Below, in pieces: positions 37,698 to 46,521 of a stretch of 64,000 nucleotides of DNA. A program made the translations under genes and the position numbers. This stretch comes from Nocardia sp. NBC_00416 (GTDB taxonomy: Bacteria; Actinomycetota; Actinomycetes; Mycobacteriales; Mycobacteriaceae). The stretch lies in the NCBI RefSeq assembly GCF_036032445.1, contig NZ_CP107932.1, forward strand, positions 1,552,501 to 1,616,500. The letters are read 5' to 3'. Position 1 is the first letter of the stretch; each line of letters starts with the position of its first letter. Below the pieces are notes generated by a model that saw only the letters and a list, made by a program, of their open reading frames with translations, was not told the origin of the DNA and made no database searches.

Positions 37698-38777
37698 ATG
37701 ATCCGAGTCGGAGTTGTCGGTGCGAGCGGTTGGGCCGACAGTTCGCACCTGCCCGCGCTCGCAGCGCTCGACGAGTTCGAGGTGACCGCGGTCGCGACGA
37801 CCAACCAGGTCAGCGCCGACCGGGCGGCCGCCGCCCACGGCGCACGGCACGCCTTCGCCGACGCAAGCGAGCTCATCGCGCACCCCGAGGTCGACTTGGT
37901 CGTCGTCTCGGTGAAGGCCTCCGGGCATGCCGCCTTGATCCGGGCAGCGCTCGATGCCGGCAAGCACGTCGTGTCCGAGTGGCCGCTGGGCGTCGACGCC
38001 GACGAAGCGCGCGAGCTCGCCGAGGCAGCCACTGCCGCAGGCGTCGTTCACGCGGTCGTCCTCCAGGGCCACCACGCCCCGAGCGCCCGCTTCGTCGCGG
38101 ACCTCCTGGCAGACGGCCGCATCGGCGCGCTCGAATCGGTGGCGCTGGTGGCCGAGGGCGCTCCCTGGGGCGGGAATCGAATATGGCCGGACCTGGTCTT
38201 CGGCCTCAACCCTTCGGAGGGAACCAATATCCTGACGATCATGGCCGGTCACTTCCTGGCCGCACTCGAACGGGTCACGGGCCCACTGACCGAAGTCTCC
38301 GCACGGCTGCCCCGCACACACGACCGTGTGCTCGTCGCCGGGACGAAGCGGACCGTGCCCAACTCCACGCCCAGTCACGTACTGCTGCACGGACTTCTGG
38401 CCAGCGGTGCTACCGCCTCCGTCGCCGTGCACGGCGGCAATGGGTCCGCCCAGGACGGGTTCCGCCTCATGCTCGTCGGCAGCGACGCAACGTTGACCGC
38501 CACCCCAACCCAACCGGGGACATTCATCCACTGGGGCGACTGGGATATCCGGATCGGTGACGAGGCCCTGGCCGTGCCCGAGATCTATCGCAACGTCCCC
38601 GCCAACGTGCGGTTCGGCCCACCGGCCAACATCGCGGCCCTCTACCTGGAGGTCGCCCAGGCCATCACCGAAGCCCGACAGCCTCATCCCAGCTTCGAGA
38701 CCGCCCTACGCCATCACCGACTCCTCGCGGCCATCGAACAGTCCGCGGCCGATGGAACCGTCCGCTACATCTCGTAG
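37698..38777 (+). CDS. Gfo/Idh/MocA family NAD(P)-dependent oxidoreductase
   Basis: This 359-residue protein has the N-terminal Rossmann fold IRVGVVGASGWADSSHLPAL, VDLVVVSVKASGHAALI and HVVSEWPLGVDADEA, where the usual catalytic EKP is changed to EWP. The C-terminal GFO_IDH_MocA alpha/beta domain spans about residues 125-355. Substrates in the family are sugars, inositols and related compounds; the loss of the motif lysine makes the reaction uncertain. AGAGGAG lies upstream of the ATG. It is paired with the divergent TetR. Confidence 0.88.
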   Translation: MIRVGVVGASGWADSSHLPALAALDEFEVTAVATTNQVSADRAAAAHGARHAFADASELIAHPEVDLVVVSVKASGHAALIRAALDAGKHVVSEWPLGVDADEARELAEAATAAGVVHAVVLQGHHAPSARFVADLLADGRIGALESVALVAEGAPWGGNRIWPDLVFGLNPSEGTNILTIMAGHFLAALERVTGPLTEVSARLPRTHDRVLVAGTKRTVPNSTPSHVLLHGLLASGATASVAVHGGNGSAQDGFRLMLVGSDATLTATPTQPGTFIHWGDWDIRIGDEALAVPEIYRNVPANVRFGPPANIAALYLEVAQAITEARQPHPSFETALRHHRLLAAIEQSAADGTVRYIS

Positions 38778-38789
38778 CCGACATGTAGC

Positions 38790-38809
38790 GCGGAATAGAC
38801 AGATTCCGC
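38790..38809. terminator. Hairpin downstream of the Gfo/Idh/MocA gene
   Basis: GCGGAAT and ATTCCGC form a 7-bp stem with a 6-base loop, 12 bases beyond the stop codon. It is a modest but well-placed terminator candidate. Confidence 0.45.
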
Positions 38810-38880
38810 CTAGCACCTACCTGGCCGACCATTCGGCATAGGACGTCGCCGAGAGGGCGGCCGGAGCACTGGGGTCGAGG

Positions 38881-39597
38881 TCAGAAAAGGGTGTCGCGGA
38901 CGCGGAGCGGCCGGTATCCGGTCGGCCCGAGCTGGGCGAGTTCGGCATCGATGTCGACCCTCTATCGCGCCGAAGAAGTGTGCGCCGGGCTGATATGGGC
39001 GAGAACATCGTCATCGATCCGCCGCCCCGCCCGGCGCATCTGCTCGATCGCGAGACCGTAATACTCTGTGGTCCAAGCAATTACGGCGTTCGTGGCGAGA
39101 GTCAGACACCACGCTTGCTCGGTTTGGGCCTCCAGATGCCGCGCCCGGATCGCGCCCTCGTGCGCGTAGAGCAGGTCACGGCGCAGTACGTGCAGAGACT
39201 CGCCCTTGTTCAGCTGGCGGGCAATCTTGCGGCGATACCCCGGATCGGACAGATACCGGGCGGCATAGATCGTGCGCCGCATCGCCCCGTACTCCTTGAG
39301 CGCCGCGGCCAGCGCGTTCTGCCGACCCGACGCGGACAGGTTGCCGACCAGCAGCGACGCAGTGGCGTGCCCGAACTTCAGTGATCCGGCCAGCCGCAGC
39401 AGGTCGTCGTAGTGCTCGGCGATCAGGTCCAGGTTCAGCTTGCGGGTCATCAACGGTCCCGCATGTGGGAACCGAGCCTCGGCCTCGGCACGCGGGCCGG
39501 GTCGATACAGGGTGATCCGGCCCAAATCGCGGATGCGCGGTGAGAGCTGCATCCCGAGCAAGTCGAACAACCCGAAGTTGACCAGGGTGACCCCGTG
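38881..39597 (-). pseudogene. Tn3-family transposase (TnpA), C-terminal remnant
   Basis: The frame from 39597 to about 38985 matches the C-terminal third of Tn3-type DDE transposases: HGVTLVNFGLFDLLG, RIRDLGRITLYRPGP, KFGHATASLLVGNL, GRQNALAAALKEYG and QLNKGESLHVLRRDL. The true C-terminus (FFGAI and DIDAELAQLGPTGYRPLR, ending at 38881) is present but in shifted frames, showing at least two small indels around 38955-38985. The N-terminal two thirds are missing, and the cut edge at 39597 is fused directly to a VOC gene piece. No Tn3 terminal repeats or resolvase are seen. Confidence 0.85.
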
Positions 39598-39695
39598 CCG
39601 ACGTCGTTGCGGATCTCGAAGCCGAGGGTGTCGCGGTAGAACGCGATGGCGGCGTCGGGGCGTGCGTATCGGTCGCATGCTCGGATCGTTGACAT
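39597..39695 (-). pseudogene. Broken VOC gene piece, 64 bp identical to the gene at 24835
   Basis: Bases 39597-39660 are identical to 25141-25204, coding the stretch DAAIAFYRDTLGFEIRND. A possible ATG lies at 39695, but the residues before the identical block differ from the intact gene. The frame then runs into the transposase remnant. It is therefore a 5' fragment of a second VOC copy, truncated by the Tn3-type element or by recombination. Confidence 0.8.
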
Positions 39696-39724
39696 CTCGA
39701 TCTGTCGGCGCGACAGTGTTCGCC

Positions 39725-39755
39725 TTGACCTGGAGGGCACTCCAGGTCGTAGCGT
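39725..39755 (+). promoter_or_regulatory. MerR-type promoter with 19-bp spacer
   Basis: TTGACC (39725) and TAGCGT (39750) are separated by 19 bases, too far apart for normal polymerase contact. A palindrome fills the gap: GACCTGGAG-ggca-CTCCAGGTC (39727-39748), with 9-bp perfect arms. This is the classical layout for activation by MerR-family regulators, which untwist the long spacer. The gene controlled is the luciferase-like one at 39798. No MerR gene is in the window. Confidence 0.75.
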
Positions 39756-39797
39756 GTGTGCGACACAGCGTCCACCACGGCAAGGGAGACGAATCCG

Positions 39798-40673
39798 ATG
39801 GATCTCGGTGTGCACATACCGATCTTCGAGTTCGACGGCGGTACCGCCGCCATCGCAGAGGAACTGGCCCGTGCGGGTACGTCGGCCGAACAGGCCGGCG
39901 CGACCTGGCTGTCGTTCATGGACCATTTCTTCCAGATCGAGCCGACCGGGCTGCCCGCCGAGGCGAACATGATGGAGGGTTACACCACCCTCGGGTTCAT
40001 GGCGGCGCACACCTCCACGATCGAACTGGGCCTGCTCGTCACCGGGGTGACCTACCGGCATCCGGGGCTGCTCGCCAAAACTGTCACCACCCTGGACGTC
40101 CTGTCCGGCGGCCGCGCGGCACTGGGGATCGGCGCCGCCTGGTTCGAGCGGGAACATCACGGGCTGGGCGTGCCCTACCCGCCGGTCGGGGAACGGTTCG
40201 ACCGCCTGGAGGAGACGTTGCGGATCTGCGCGCAGATGTGGGACCCGCAGAACAACGGGCCGTTCGAGGGCAAGCACTATCAGCTGGCGGAAACCCTGTG
40301 TTCGCCACAGCCGCTGCACCGGCCGAACGTGCTCATCGGCGGCGGCGGAGAGAAGCGGACGTTGCGGCTGGTCGCCCAGTACGCCGACGCGTGCAACCTG
40401 TTCGCCTCCGCCCCGCAGGATGTCGCGCACAAGCTCGACGTCCTGCGCCGCCACTGCGACGATCTGGGCACCGATTACGACCGGATCCGCAAAACCGTGC
40501 TCGCCGGCAGCCCGGACCCCACCGCGCACGACGATTTCGTGGAGCAGATGGCCGAGTACGCCCGGCTCGGGGTGGACACGGCGATGGTCATGCCGCCCGG
40601 CGGTGCGCCGGGCGTCTGGATCGACACGTTCGCGCCGGTGGTGCCCCGGCTCGCCGAACTGGGGTCCCGGTAG
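39798..40673 (+). CDS. LLM class F420-dependent oxidoreductase
   Basis: This 291-residue luciferase-fold protein begins MDLGVHIPIFEFDGG and has ATWLSFMDHFFQ, LLVTGVTYRHPGLLAKTV, GIGAAWFEREHHGLGV and LIGGGGEKRTLRLVAQYAD, typical of F420-dependent members. AAGGGAGA precedes the ATG at 39798, which is preferred over one at 39756 that lies within the promoter leader. It is monocistronic under a MerR-type promoter and converges with the toroid-protein gene. The substrate is unknown. Confidence 0.87.
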   Translation: MDLGVHIPIFEFDGGTAAIAEELARAGTSAEQAGATWLSFMDHFFQIEPTGLPAEANMMEGYTTLGFMAAHTSTIELGLLVTGVTYRHPGLLAKTVTTLDVLSGGRAALGIGAAWFEREHHGLGVPYPPVGERFDRLEETLRICAQMWDPQNNGPFEGKHYQLAETLCSPQPLHRPNVLIGGGGEKRTLRLVAQYADACNLFASAPQDVAHKLDVLRRHCDDLGTDYDRIRKTVLAGSPDPTAHDDFVEQMAEYARLGVDTAMVMPPGGAPGVWIDTFAPVVPRLAELGSR

Positions 40674-40743
40674 TAGCTGCCGAAATCCAGCGAAGTGCGG
40701 GGGGTCGAGATCCGAGAATCCCGCTGCGCGCCCGTTCCGGTCG

Positions 40744-41805
40744 CTACCCGGTGACCCGCACCGGGATCGCCCGGCCCGGGACGGCGTCGGCGGCGAGATC
40801 GCGGAATATCCCGTTGCCCGCTGTGGTCCGCGACAAGGCGTCGGCGGCCAGGATCACGGCGGCCCCGGTCCAGGTGGTGCGTTCCACCGGCCAGCGCTTA
40901 CCGTCGGCGTACACGAGTCCGGTCCAGTAGGAGCCGTCGGTTTCCCGGAGATGCTGCATGCTGGCCAGCAGTTGCCGGGCCCGATCGCGGTCGCCGAGGG
41001 CATCCAGGGACAACACCAGTTCGCAGGTTTCGGCGCCGGTCACCCAGGGCCGGTCGCTGACGCAGCGGATACCGATATTGCCGACCACGAACGTGTCCCA
41101 GCGTTCGGCGATCCGGGCGTGACCGGCCTGCCCGCGCAGCGCGCCGCCGAGGACCGGGTAGTACCAGTCCATCGAATAGCGGTCCTTGTGCGTGAACACC
41201 TCCGGGTGTTCACGCAGCGCCGTCCCGAGCCGGGTCCGGGCGGACTCCCACTCCGGGCGGGGGTCGCCGAGCCGTCGCGCCAGCTGCAGTGCGGCGCCGA
41301 TGCTGTGATACATACTCGCCGAACCGGTCACCAGCGCCTCGGGCAGCACAGTGTCGCCGTCGCGCAGCCAATAGATCTCACCGTGGTCGCCCTGGCTGGC
41401 CACCACGAGGTCGATCGCGGCCGACACCACGGGCCAGAGGTCGGCCGCGAACGCGGTGTCCCCGGTGACGGCGAGATAGTGCCAGACGCCGGTCGCGATA
41501 TAGGCGCAGAAATTGACGTCGGTGGCGGCGTTCTCGATCTCGCCGTCGCGGAACTGCATCGGCCATGAGCCGTCGGCGCGCTGGGTGCGCGCCGACCATG
41601 TGTAGGCGGCGACCGCTTCGTCGCGAAGTCCGGCGACGGTCAGCGCCATCGCGGATTCGATGTGATCCCAGGGATCGGTGTGCCCGTCGGCGAACCAGGG
41701 GATCGCACCGCTGGATTCCTGTGCGGCGGCGATGGACTGCGCGGTCTGCAGACACTGACGGCGGGTGAGAACCGAAGGTACCGAGGGTAGTTCACCCGGC
41801 GGCAC
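40744..41805 (-). CDS. Alpha/alpha-toroid protein, annotated as prenyltransferase-like
   Basis: This 353-residue protein looks like an alpha/alpha-toroid of the squalene-cyclase / six-hairpin glycosidase type: repeats such as WDHIESAMALTVAGL, DLWPVVSAAIDLVVAS and WYYPVLGGALRG, with aromatic-rich helices. Homologues beside the same GT4 and methyltransferase are often named prenyltransferase, but I see no metal-binding diphosphate motif. A glycan-handling role is equally possible. The GTG start overlaps the methyltransferase end by 14 bases, so it is last in the operon. Confidence 0.75.
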   Translation of the reverse strand: MPPGELPSVPSVLTRRQCLQTAQSIAAAQESSGAIPWFADGHTDPWDHIESAMALTVAGLRDEAVAAYTWSARTQRADGSWPMQFRDGEIENAATDVNFCAYIATGVWHYLAVTGDTAFAADLWPVVSAAIDLVVASQGDHGEIYWLRDGDTVLPEALVTGSASMYHSIGAALQLARRLGDPRPEWESARTRLGTALREHPEVFTHKDRYSMDWYYPVLGGALRGQAGHARIAERWDTFVVGNIGIRCVSDRPWVTGAETCELVLSLDALGDRDRARQLLASMQHLRETDGSYWTGLVYADGKRWPVERTTWTGAAVILAADALSRTTAGNGIFRDLAADAVPGRAIPVRVTG

Positions 41806-42523
41806 GTGTCACCGCCGGTTTGCTGAAGTACAGGGCCACACTCTTGCCGATCAGCGGGTCGAGCGCCTTTTCCGCCGTCCGGGTGAGCAGTGGCTGTTTC
41901 ATCATGTCCCACACCAGCATCCGGTGGTAGGCGCGTACGAAGGGGTGCTCGTTCTTGTTCACCCCGACCGCGCATTTTATCCACCAGTACGGCGAGTGCA
42001 GGGCGTGCACGTGGGTGCGATGAGTGTGCCGCAACCCGCGCGCGGTGATCTTGTCGCGCAACTCGTCCGCCTTGTAGATGCGGATATGCCCGCCCTCGTT
42101 GGCGTGGTATTCGTCCGACAGCGCCCAGCACACCCGTTCGGGCAGCCACCGCGGCACCGTCACCACCAGTTGCCCGCCCGGCCGCAGTATGCGCACGAGT
42201 TCGGCGATGGCGGCGTCGTCGGCGGGGACGTGCTCCAGGATCTCCGAAGCGATGACCACATCGAATTCGCCCGCACCGTAGGGCAGGTCCAGGGCGTCGC
42301 CGTGCACGGCTTCGGCTTTCGCGCCCGCGGGCGCCTCCCCGGCCTGGGCCATCGCCTCGAACATGGTGGCGACCCCGGCGAGTTCGGGAGCGTCCTGGTC
42401 GAAGGCGACCACGTCGGCGCCGCGCCGGTAGGCCTCGAAGGAATGCCGGCCGGCCCCGCACCCCACATCGATCACGCGGGTGCCCGGCCCGATTCCGGCG
42501 CGGTCGAAGTCGACGGTCAGCAC
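41792..42523 (-). CDS. Class I SAM-dependent methyltransferase
   Basis: This 243-residue protein has the SAM-binding motif VIDVGCGAGRHSFEA near residue 20, DVVAFDQDA next, and FDVVIASEILEHVPADD as the post-II motif. The distinctive C-terminal part includes RWLPERVCWALSDEYH and HALHSPYWWIKCAVG. GTG at 42523 is chosen because it overlaps the GT4 stop by 7 bases; longer frames run into the GT4 gene. Together with GT4 and the toroid protein it probably builds or methylates a glycolipid or polysaccharide. Confidence 0.87.
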   Translation of the reverse strand: MLTVDFDRAGIGPGTRVIDVGCGAGRHSFEAYRRGADVVAFDQDAPELAGVATMFEAMAQAGEAPAGAKAEAVHGDALDLPYGAGEFDVVIASEILEHVPADDAAIAELVRILRPGGQLVVTVPRWLPERVCWALSDEYHANEGGHIRIYKADELRDKITARGLRHTHRTHVHALHSPYWWIKCAVGVNKNEHPFVRAYHRMLVWDMMKQPLLTRTAEKALDPLIGKSVALYFSKPAVTRAAG

Positions 42524-43782
42524 GATGCGCCTCCTGTGGTGGTGAGTTCCGGAGTTCCGGCGTGCCGCTCGATCGCCCGGTGGTACACCTGCTCGGTCTG
42601 CGCGGCCACCGATTCCCAGCTGAATACCGATACGGCGCGTTGCCGGCTGGCGGTCTGCATCCGCTGCCGTGTCTGCGGGGAATCCAGCAGTCGCCCGATG
42701 ACCCGGGCCAGTGCGGCGGAATCGCCGGGCTCGGTCAGTTCGGCGCACACTCCCGGCTCGCCCACGACTTCCGGGAGCGCCCCGGTGCGGCTGACCACCA
42801 GCGGTGTGCCCGAGGCCATCGCCTCCACGGCGGGCAGCGAGAAACCCTCGTACAGCGACGGGATGCAGGCGATCTCCGCCGAAGCCAGCACCTCGGCGAG
42901 TTCGGTATCGGTCAGTCCGGAGCGGACGGTGACGATATCGGAGAGGCCGAGTTCGGCTATCTGCTTCTCCGTTGGGCCGTTGGGCTCCAGTTTCGCCACC
43001 AGCTGCAGTTCGACCCGGTGGGTGATGCGCAGCCGGGTGAGGGCCTGCAGCAGGTGCGTGATGCCTTTGAGGGGTTTGTCGGCGCTGGCGACGGCGACGA
43101 TCCGCCCGGGCACCCGGGCGCCGCGCGGCGCGAACAGTTCGGTGTCCACACCCAGCGGCACCACGCTCAGCTGCGCGGGGTCGACTCCGAAGTCCTGAGC
43201 GATATCGGTCGCCGAGGACGAGGAGACGGTGAGCAGATCGGGAATCCGCCGGGCGATCCGCTCCTGCATACCGAGGAATCCGTACCAGCGGCGTACCAGC
43301 GGCTTGCGGCGCCAGATCGCGGCGGCCAGATCCACTTCCCGGTCCTTGGTGATGGGGTGGTGCACGGTGGCGACCAGCGGCAGCCGTTTCGCGATATCGA
43401 GCAGCCCGCTACCGAGGCACTGGTTGTCGTGCACCACATCGAAGTCCTGCACGCGATCGCGCAGCAGTCGCGCCGCCCGCATGCTGAAGGTTCGGGGCTC
43501 GGGGAACCCCGCGGTCCACATGGTGGCCAATTCCAGCAGGTCGATCCGGTCACGGATCTCACCGGGCCGGGGTGTTCGGAACGGATCGTCCTCGCGGTAG
43601 AGGTCCAGGCTCGGCACCTCGGTCAGGGTTACGCGCGGGTCCAGATCGGCCGGGTAGGGCTGACCGGAGAACACCTCGACGTCGTGGCCGAGTTCGGCCA
43701 GTCCGGCGCTGAGTCGGCGCACGTAAACCCCCTGCCCACCGCAATGAGGCTTGCTGCGGTAGGACAACAGGGCGATTCGCAC
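42517..43782 (-). CDS. Glycosyltransferase family 4 (GT-B fold)
   Basis: This 421-residue GT-B enzyme begins MRIALLSYRSKPHCGGQGVY, the family glycine-rich loop, with LSVVPLGVDTELFAP in the middle. The donor-binding EX7E-type motif is PSLYEGFSLPAVEAMASG near residue 335. It transfers a sugar from a nucleotide donor to an unknown acceptor, probably a lipid or growing glycan. The GTG start lies 2 bases after the luciferase-like stop. It sits in an operon with methyltransferase and toroid genes, a block also seen in mycobacteria and rhodococci. Confidence 0.9.
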   Translation of the reverse strand: MRIALLSYRSKPHCGGQGVYVRRLSAGLAELGHDVEVFSGQPYPADLDPRVTLTEVPSLDLYREDDPFRTPRPGEIRDRIDLLELATMWTAGFPEPRTFSMRAARLLRDRVQDFDVVHDNQCLGSGLLDIAKRLPLVATVHHPITKDREVDLAAAIWRRKPLVRRWYGFLGMQERIARRIPDLLTVSSSSATDIAQDFGVDPAQLSVVPLGVDTELFAPRGARVPGRIVAVASADKPLKGITHLLQALTRLRITHRVELQLVAKLEPNGPTEKQIAELGLSDIVTVRSGLTDTELAEVLASAEIACIPSLYEGFSLPAVEAMASGTPLVVSRTGALPEVVGEPGVCAELTEPGDSAALARVIGRLLDSPQTRQRMQTASRQRAVSVFSWESVAAQTEQVYHRAIERHAGTPELTTTGGASC

Positions 43783-43784
43783 GG

Positions 43785-44660
43785 CTAGCTGTCCTCACCG
43801 GTCTCGGTGATCGAATTCATGCCTCGCAGTTTGCCAGCCAACCGTTCGAGGTAGGCACGCACCTCCGGTTCGCCCTTGTCCGGCAACCCGTACAGCACGT
43901 CGGTGACACCGTCGGCGGCCCACGAGGCCAGCCGGTCGGCGTCGGGTTTGAAGTCCAGCGCCACCACCCGCGGCGCGCCCTCGCGGCCCGCGTCGGCCCA
44001 GGCTTTCTTCAAGGTCGCCAGGCTCGCGGAGATATCGGATTCGCCGGGGGTGGTGATCCAGCCGTCGGCGTGGGCGGCGATCCAGGCGCAGGTGCGTTCG
44101 GTGCCGGCCGCGCCGATCAGGACGGGGACCGCGCGGTCGACCGGCTTGGGCCATGCCCAGCTGGGCCCGAACTTCACGAAGTCGCCGTCGTAGGACGCTT
44201 CGTCCTCGGCCCACAGCGAACGCATGGCCTCCAGGTATTCGCGCAGCACGGTGCGTCGTTTGTTACCGGGTACGCCGTGGTCGGCGAGCTCGTCGGTGTT
44301 CCAGCCGAAACCGGCGCCGAGGGTGACTCGGCCGCCGGAGAGGTGGTCGAGGGTGGCGATGGTCTTGGCGAGGGTGATCGGATCGTGTTCGACCGGCAGC
44401 GCGACCGCGGTGGCGAGTTCGATGCGTTCGGTGACCGCGGCGGCCGTGGCCAGCGCGACCCACGGGTCCAGGGTGCGCATGTAGCGGTCGTCGGGCAGCG
44501 AGGCGTCGCCGGTCTGCGGGTGCGCGGCTTCGCGTTTCACCGGGATATGGGTGTGTTCGGGGACGTAGAACGAGGAGAATCCGTTGTCCTCGGCGGCACG
44601 GGCCGCGGCGGCGGGGGTGATCCCGCGGTCACTGGTGAACAAAACGATGCCGAAGCGCAT
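43785..44660 (-). CDS. LLM class F420-dependent oxidoreductase (TIGR03619-like)
   Basis: This 291-residue luciferase-fold protein begins MRFGIVLFTSDRGITPA and has FSSFYVPEHTHIPVKRE, ALPVEHDPITLAKTIATLD, TLGAGFGWNTDELADHG and VPVLIGAAGTERTCAWIA, the pattern of the Rv2161c-type F420 group. The longer upstream frame to 45068 overlaps the carboxymuconolactone-decarboxylase-like gene and is rejected. It lies between that gene (74 bases) and the GT4 gene (2 bases), so it is probably part of the same operon. Confidence 0.88.
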   Translation of the reverse strand: MRFGIVLFTSDRGITPAAAARAAEDNGFSSFYVPEHTHIPVKREAAHPQTGDASLPDDRYMRTLDPWVALATAAAVTERIELATAVALPVEHDPITLAKTIATLDHLSGGRVTLGAGFGWNTDELADHGVPGNKRRTVLREYLEAMRSLWAEDEASYDGDFVKFGPSWAWPKPVDRAVPVLIGAAGTERTCAWIAAHADGWITTPGESDISASLATLKKAWADAGREGAPRVVALDFKPDADRLASWAADGVTDVLYGLPDKGEPEVRAYLERLAGKLRGMNSITETGEDS

Positions 44661-44734
44661 ACCTGGGGCCTTGTCTGTGGTGGGGTCGGCGGGCGGCGGC
44701 AGTAGCGCGTCCCGGCGGAGGGAGATCGCGGTCG

Positions 44735-45136
44735 TCAGTGACCGTTCTGGGCGGCCTTCCTGGCCTTCTTGGCGTGCTGGTCGAGTTGGGCGCCGATCAC
44801 GTGGTCCAGTGAGGTCCCGGCCGGCCAGCCGACGTAGTGGCACAGGAACAGGGAGATCTCGCGCAATTCGGTCTCGTCGAGTTCCTCGTTCTGCAGGGCG
44901 GCGCCGATCTGGATGCCGGCGACGTCGAAGAGTCCCTGTGCGGTGAGCGCCCCGAGCAGCAGCAGCCGGCGGTCGCGCAGGGTGAGGCCGGGGCGCGACC
45001 AGATATCGGCGAACAGGTGGTCGGCGGTGACGGCGAAATGCTCGCCGGGGCCGTCCTTGAATTCCCATCCGTAGACTTCCGCCATCTTGGCCAGCCCGCG
45101 TTCACGCACGGTGGGCTGGGGGGTGGGGTCGCTCAT
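44735..45136 (-). CDS. Carboxymuconolactone decarboxylase / AhpD-like family protein
   Basis: This 133-residue all-helical protein has the CMD fold pattern: HLFADIWSRPGLTLRDRRLLLLGAL, then GIQIGAALQNEELDETELREI and FLCHYVGWPAGTSLDHVIG. It has a single Cys in the FLCHYVG region, so AhpD-type peroxidase chemistry with a CxxC pair is unlikely. The ATG at 45136 is chosen because longer frames run through the divergent promoter region. It leads the minus-strand operon and lies just downstream of an operator-like motif. Confidence 0.82.
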   Translation of the reverse strand: MSDPTPQPTVRERGLAKMAEVYGWEFKDGPGEHFAVTADHLFADIWSRPGLTLRDRRLLLLGALTAQGLFDVAGIQIGAALQNEELDETELREISLFLCHYVGWPAGTSLDHVIGAQLDQHAKKARKAAQNGH

Positions 45137-45170
45137 TACTGCTCCTTCTACGCCGGATCGCTCCGGCGGG

Positions 45171-45187
45171 AGTGTCTGGACAGGTGT
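45171..45187 (+). promoter_or_regulatory. Putative TetR-type operator, CMD side
   Basis: AGTGTCTGGACAGGTGT matches the shared motif A...TC..GACA..TGT and contains TGTCTGGACA. It is about 35 bases upstream of the CMD-like gene start. Confidence 0.6.
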
Positions 45188-45198
45188 ACGGAATATAA

Positions 45199-45813
<615 letters not shown>

Positions 45814-45964
45814 GCGCGCCGGGCCCTGCGGCAATAGGGCGGGCGCTACCTTCGCGTGCGCTTCGGCCCTGGGCGCGACGGCCGATCACCGGCCGCGCTC
45901 ATGCCCGATCAACACCGTGACCGACTGATCCACCCGACAGGTTCTTTTCGAAAGGGACGTATTC

Positions 45965-46516
45965 ATGACAGGTTTCGATCGCGCCGAACTCGATGAGATG
46001 GTGCGCCGCTGGATCGCCGAGAACGAGCGCTGCGAGAAACTCGGCGACTGGAAGCCGCTGGCGCAGATGTACACCGTCGACGCCACCTACGGCTGGAACT
46101 ACGGTCCCACCGACGAATTCATGGCCGTGGGCCGGGACGAGATCCGCGACCTGGCGCTGGGCCAGGAAATGGAGGGCCTGGAGGGCTGGCAGTACCCCTA
46201 CCAGCAGTTCGTGATCGACGAACGCAGCGGCGACGCCATCGGCTTCTGGAAGCAGGTGTACGACACCACACCGCGCGCCGACGGCAGCAAGTACACGGTG
46301 AACGGGATCGGCGGCAGCTGGTTCCGGTACGGCGGCGACTACCAGTGGTCGTGGCAGCGCGACTTCTTCGACTTCGGGAACGTGTCCGCGCTGTTCCTGG
46401 AGATGATGACCGATAAGGCGATGTCGGACGGTATGAACCAGCGCATCGCCAAGGCCACGTCCGGCCGGCTGCCCGGCTGGTACAAGATCGGCACCTCGCC
46501 GGCTCCCCTGTGGTGA
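45965..46516 (+). CDS. SnoaL-like / NTF2-fold protein
   Basis: This 183-residue protein has the NTF2-like signature RRWIAENERCEKLGDWKPLA, then YTVDATYGWNYGP, FMAVGRDEIRDLAL and a later GIGGSWFRYGG strand. It is larger than the minimal family and rich in Trp. Such proteins beside P450 and steroid genes include ketosteroid-isomerase-like folds, but no catalytic set is evident. It lies 151 bases after the ferredoxin and is probably co-transcribed, with the next gene starting at its stop. Confidence 0.8.
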   Translation: MTGFDRAELDEMVRRWIAENERCEKLGDWKPLAQMYTVDATYGWNYGPTDEFMAVGRDEIRDLALGQEMEGLEGWQYPYQQFVIDERSGDAIGFWKQVYDTTPRADGSKYTVNGIGGSWFRYGGDYQWSWQRDFFDFGNVSALFLEMMTDKAMSDGMNQRIAKATSGRLPGWYKIGTSPAPLW

Positions 46517-46521
46517 TCCCG

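Noticed and set aside
43785..45068. Longer luciferase-like gene reaching 45068
   Set aside because: The extra N-terminal part overlaps the CMD-like gene on the same strand and lacks protein character; the family start is at 44660.
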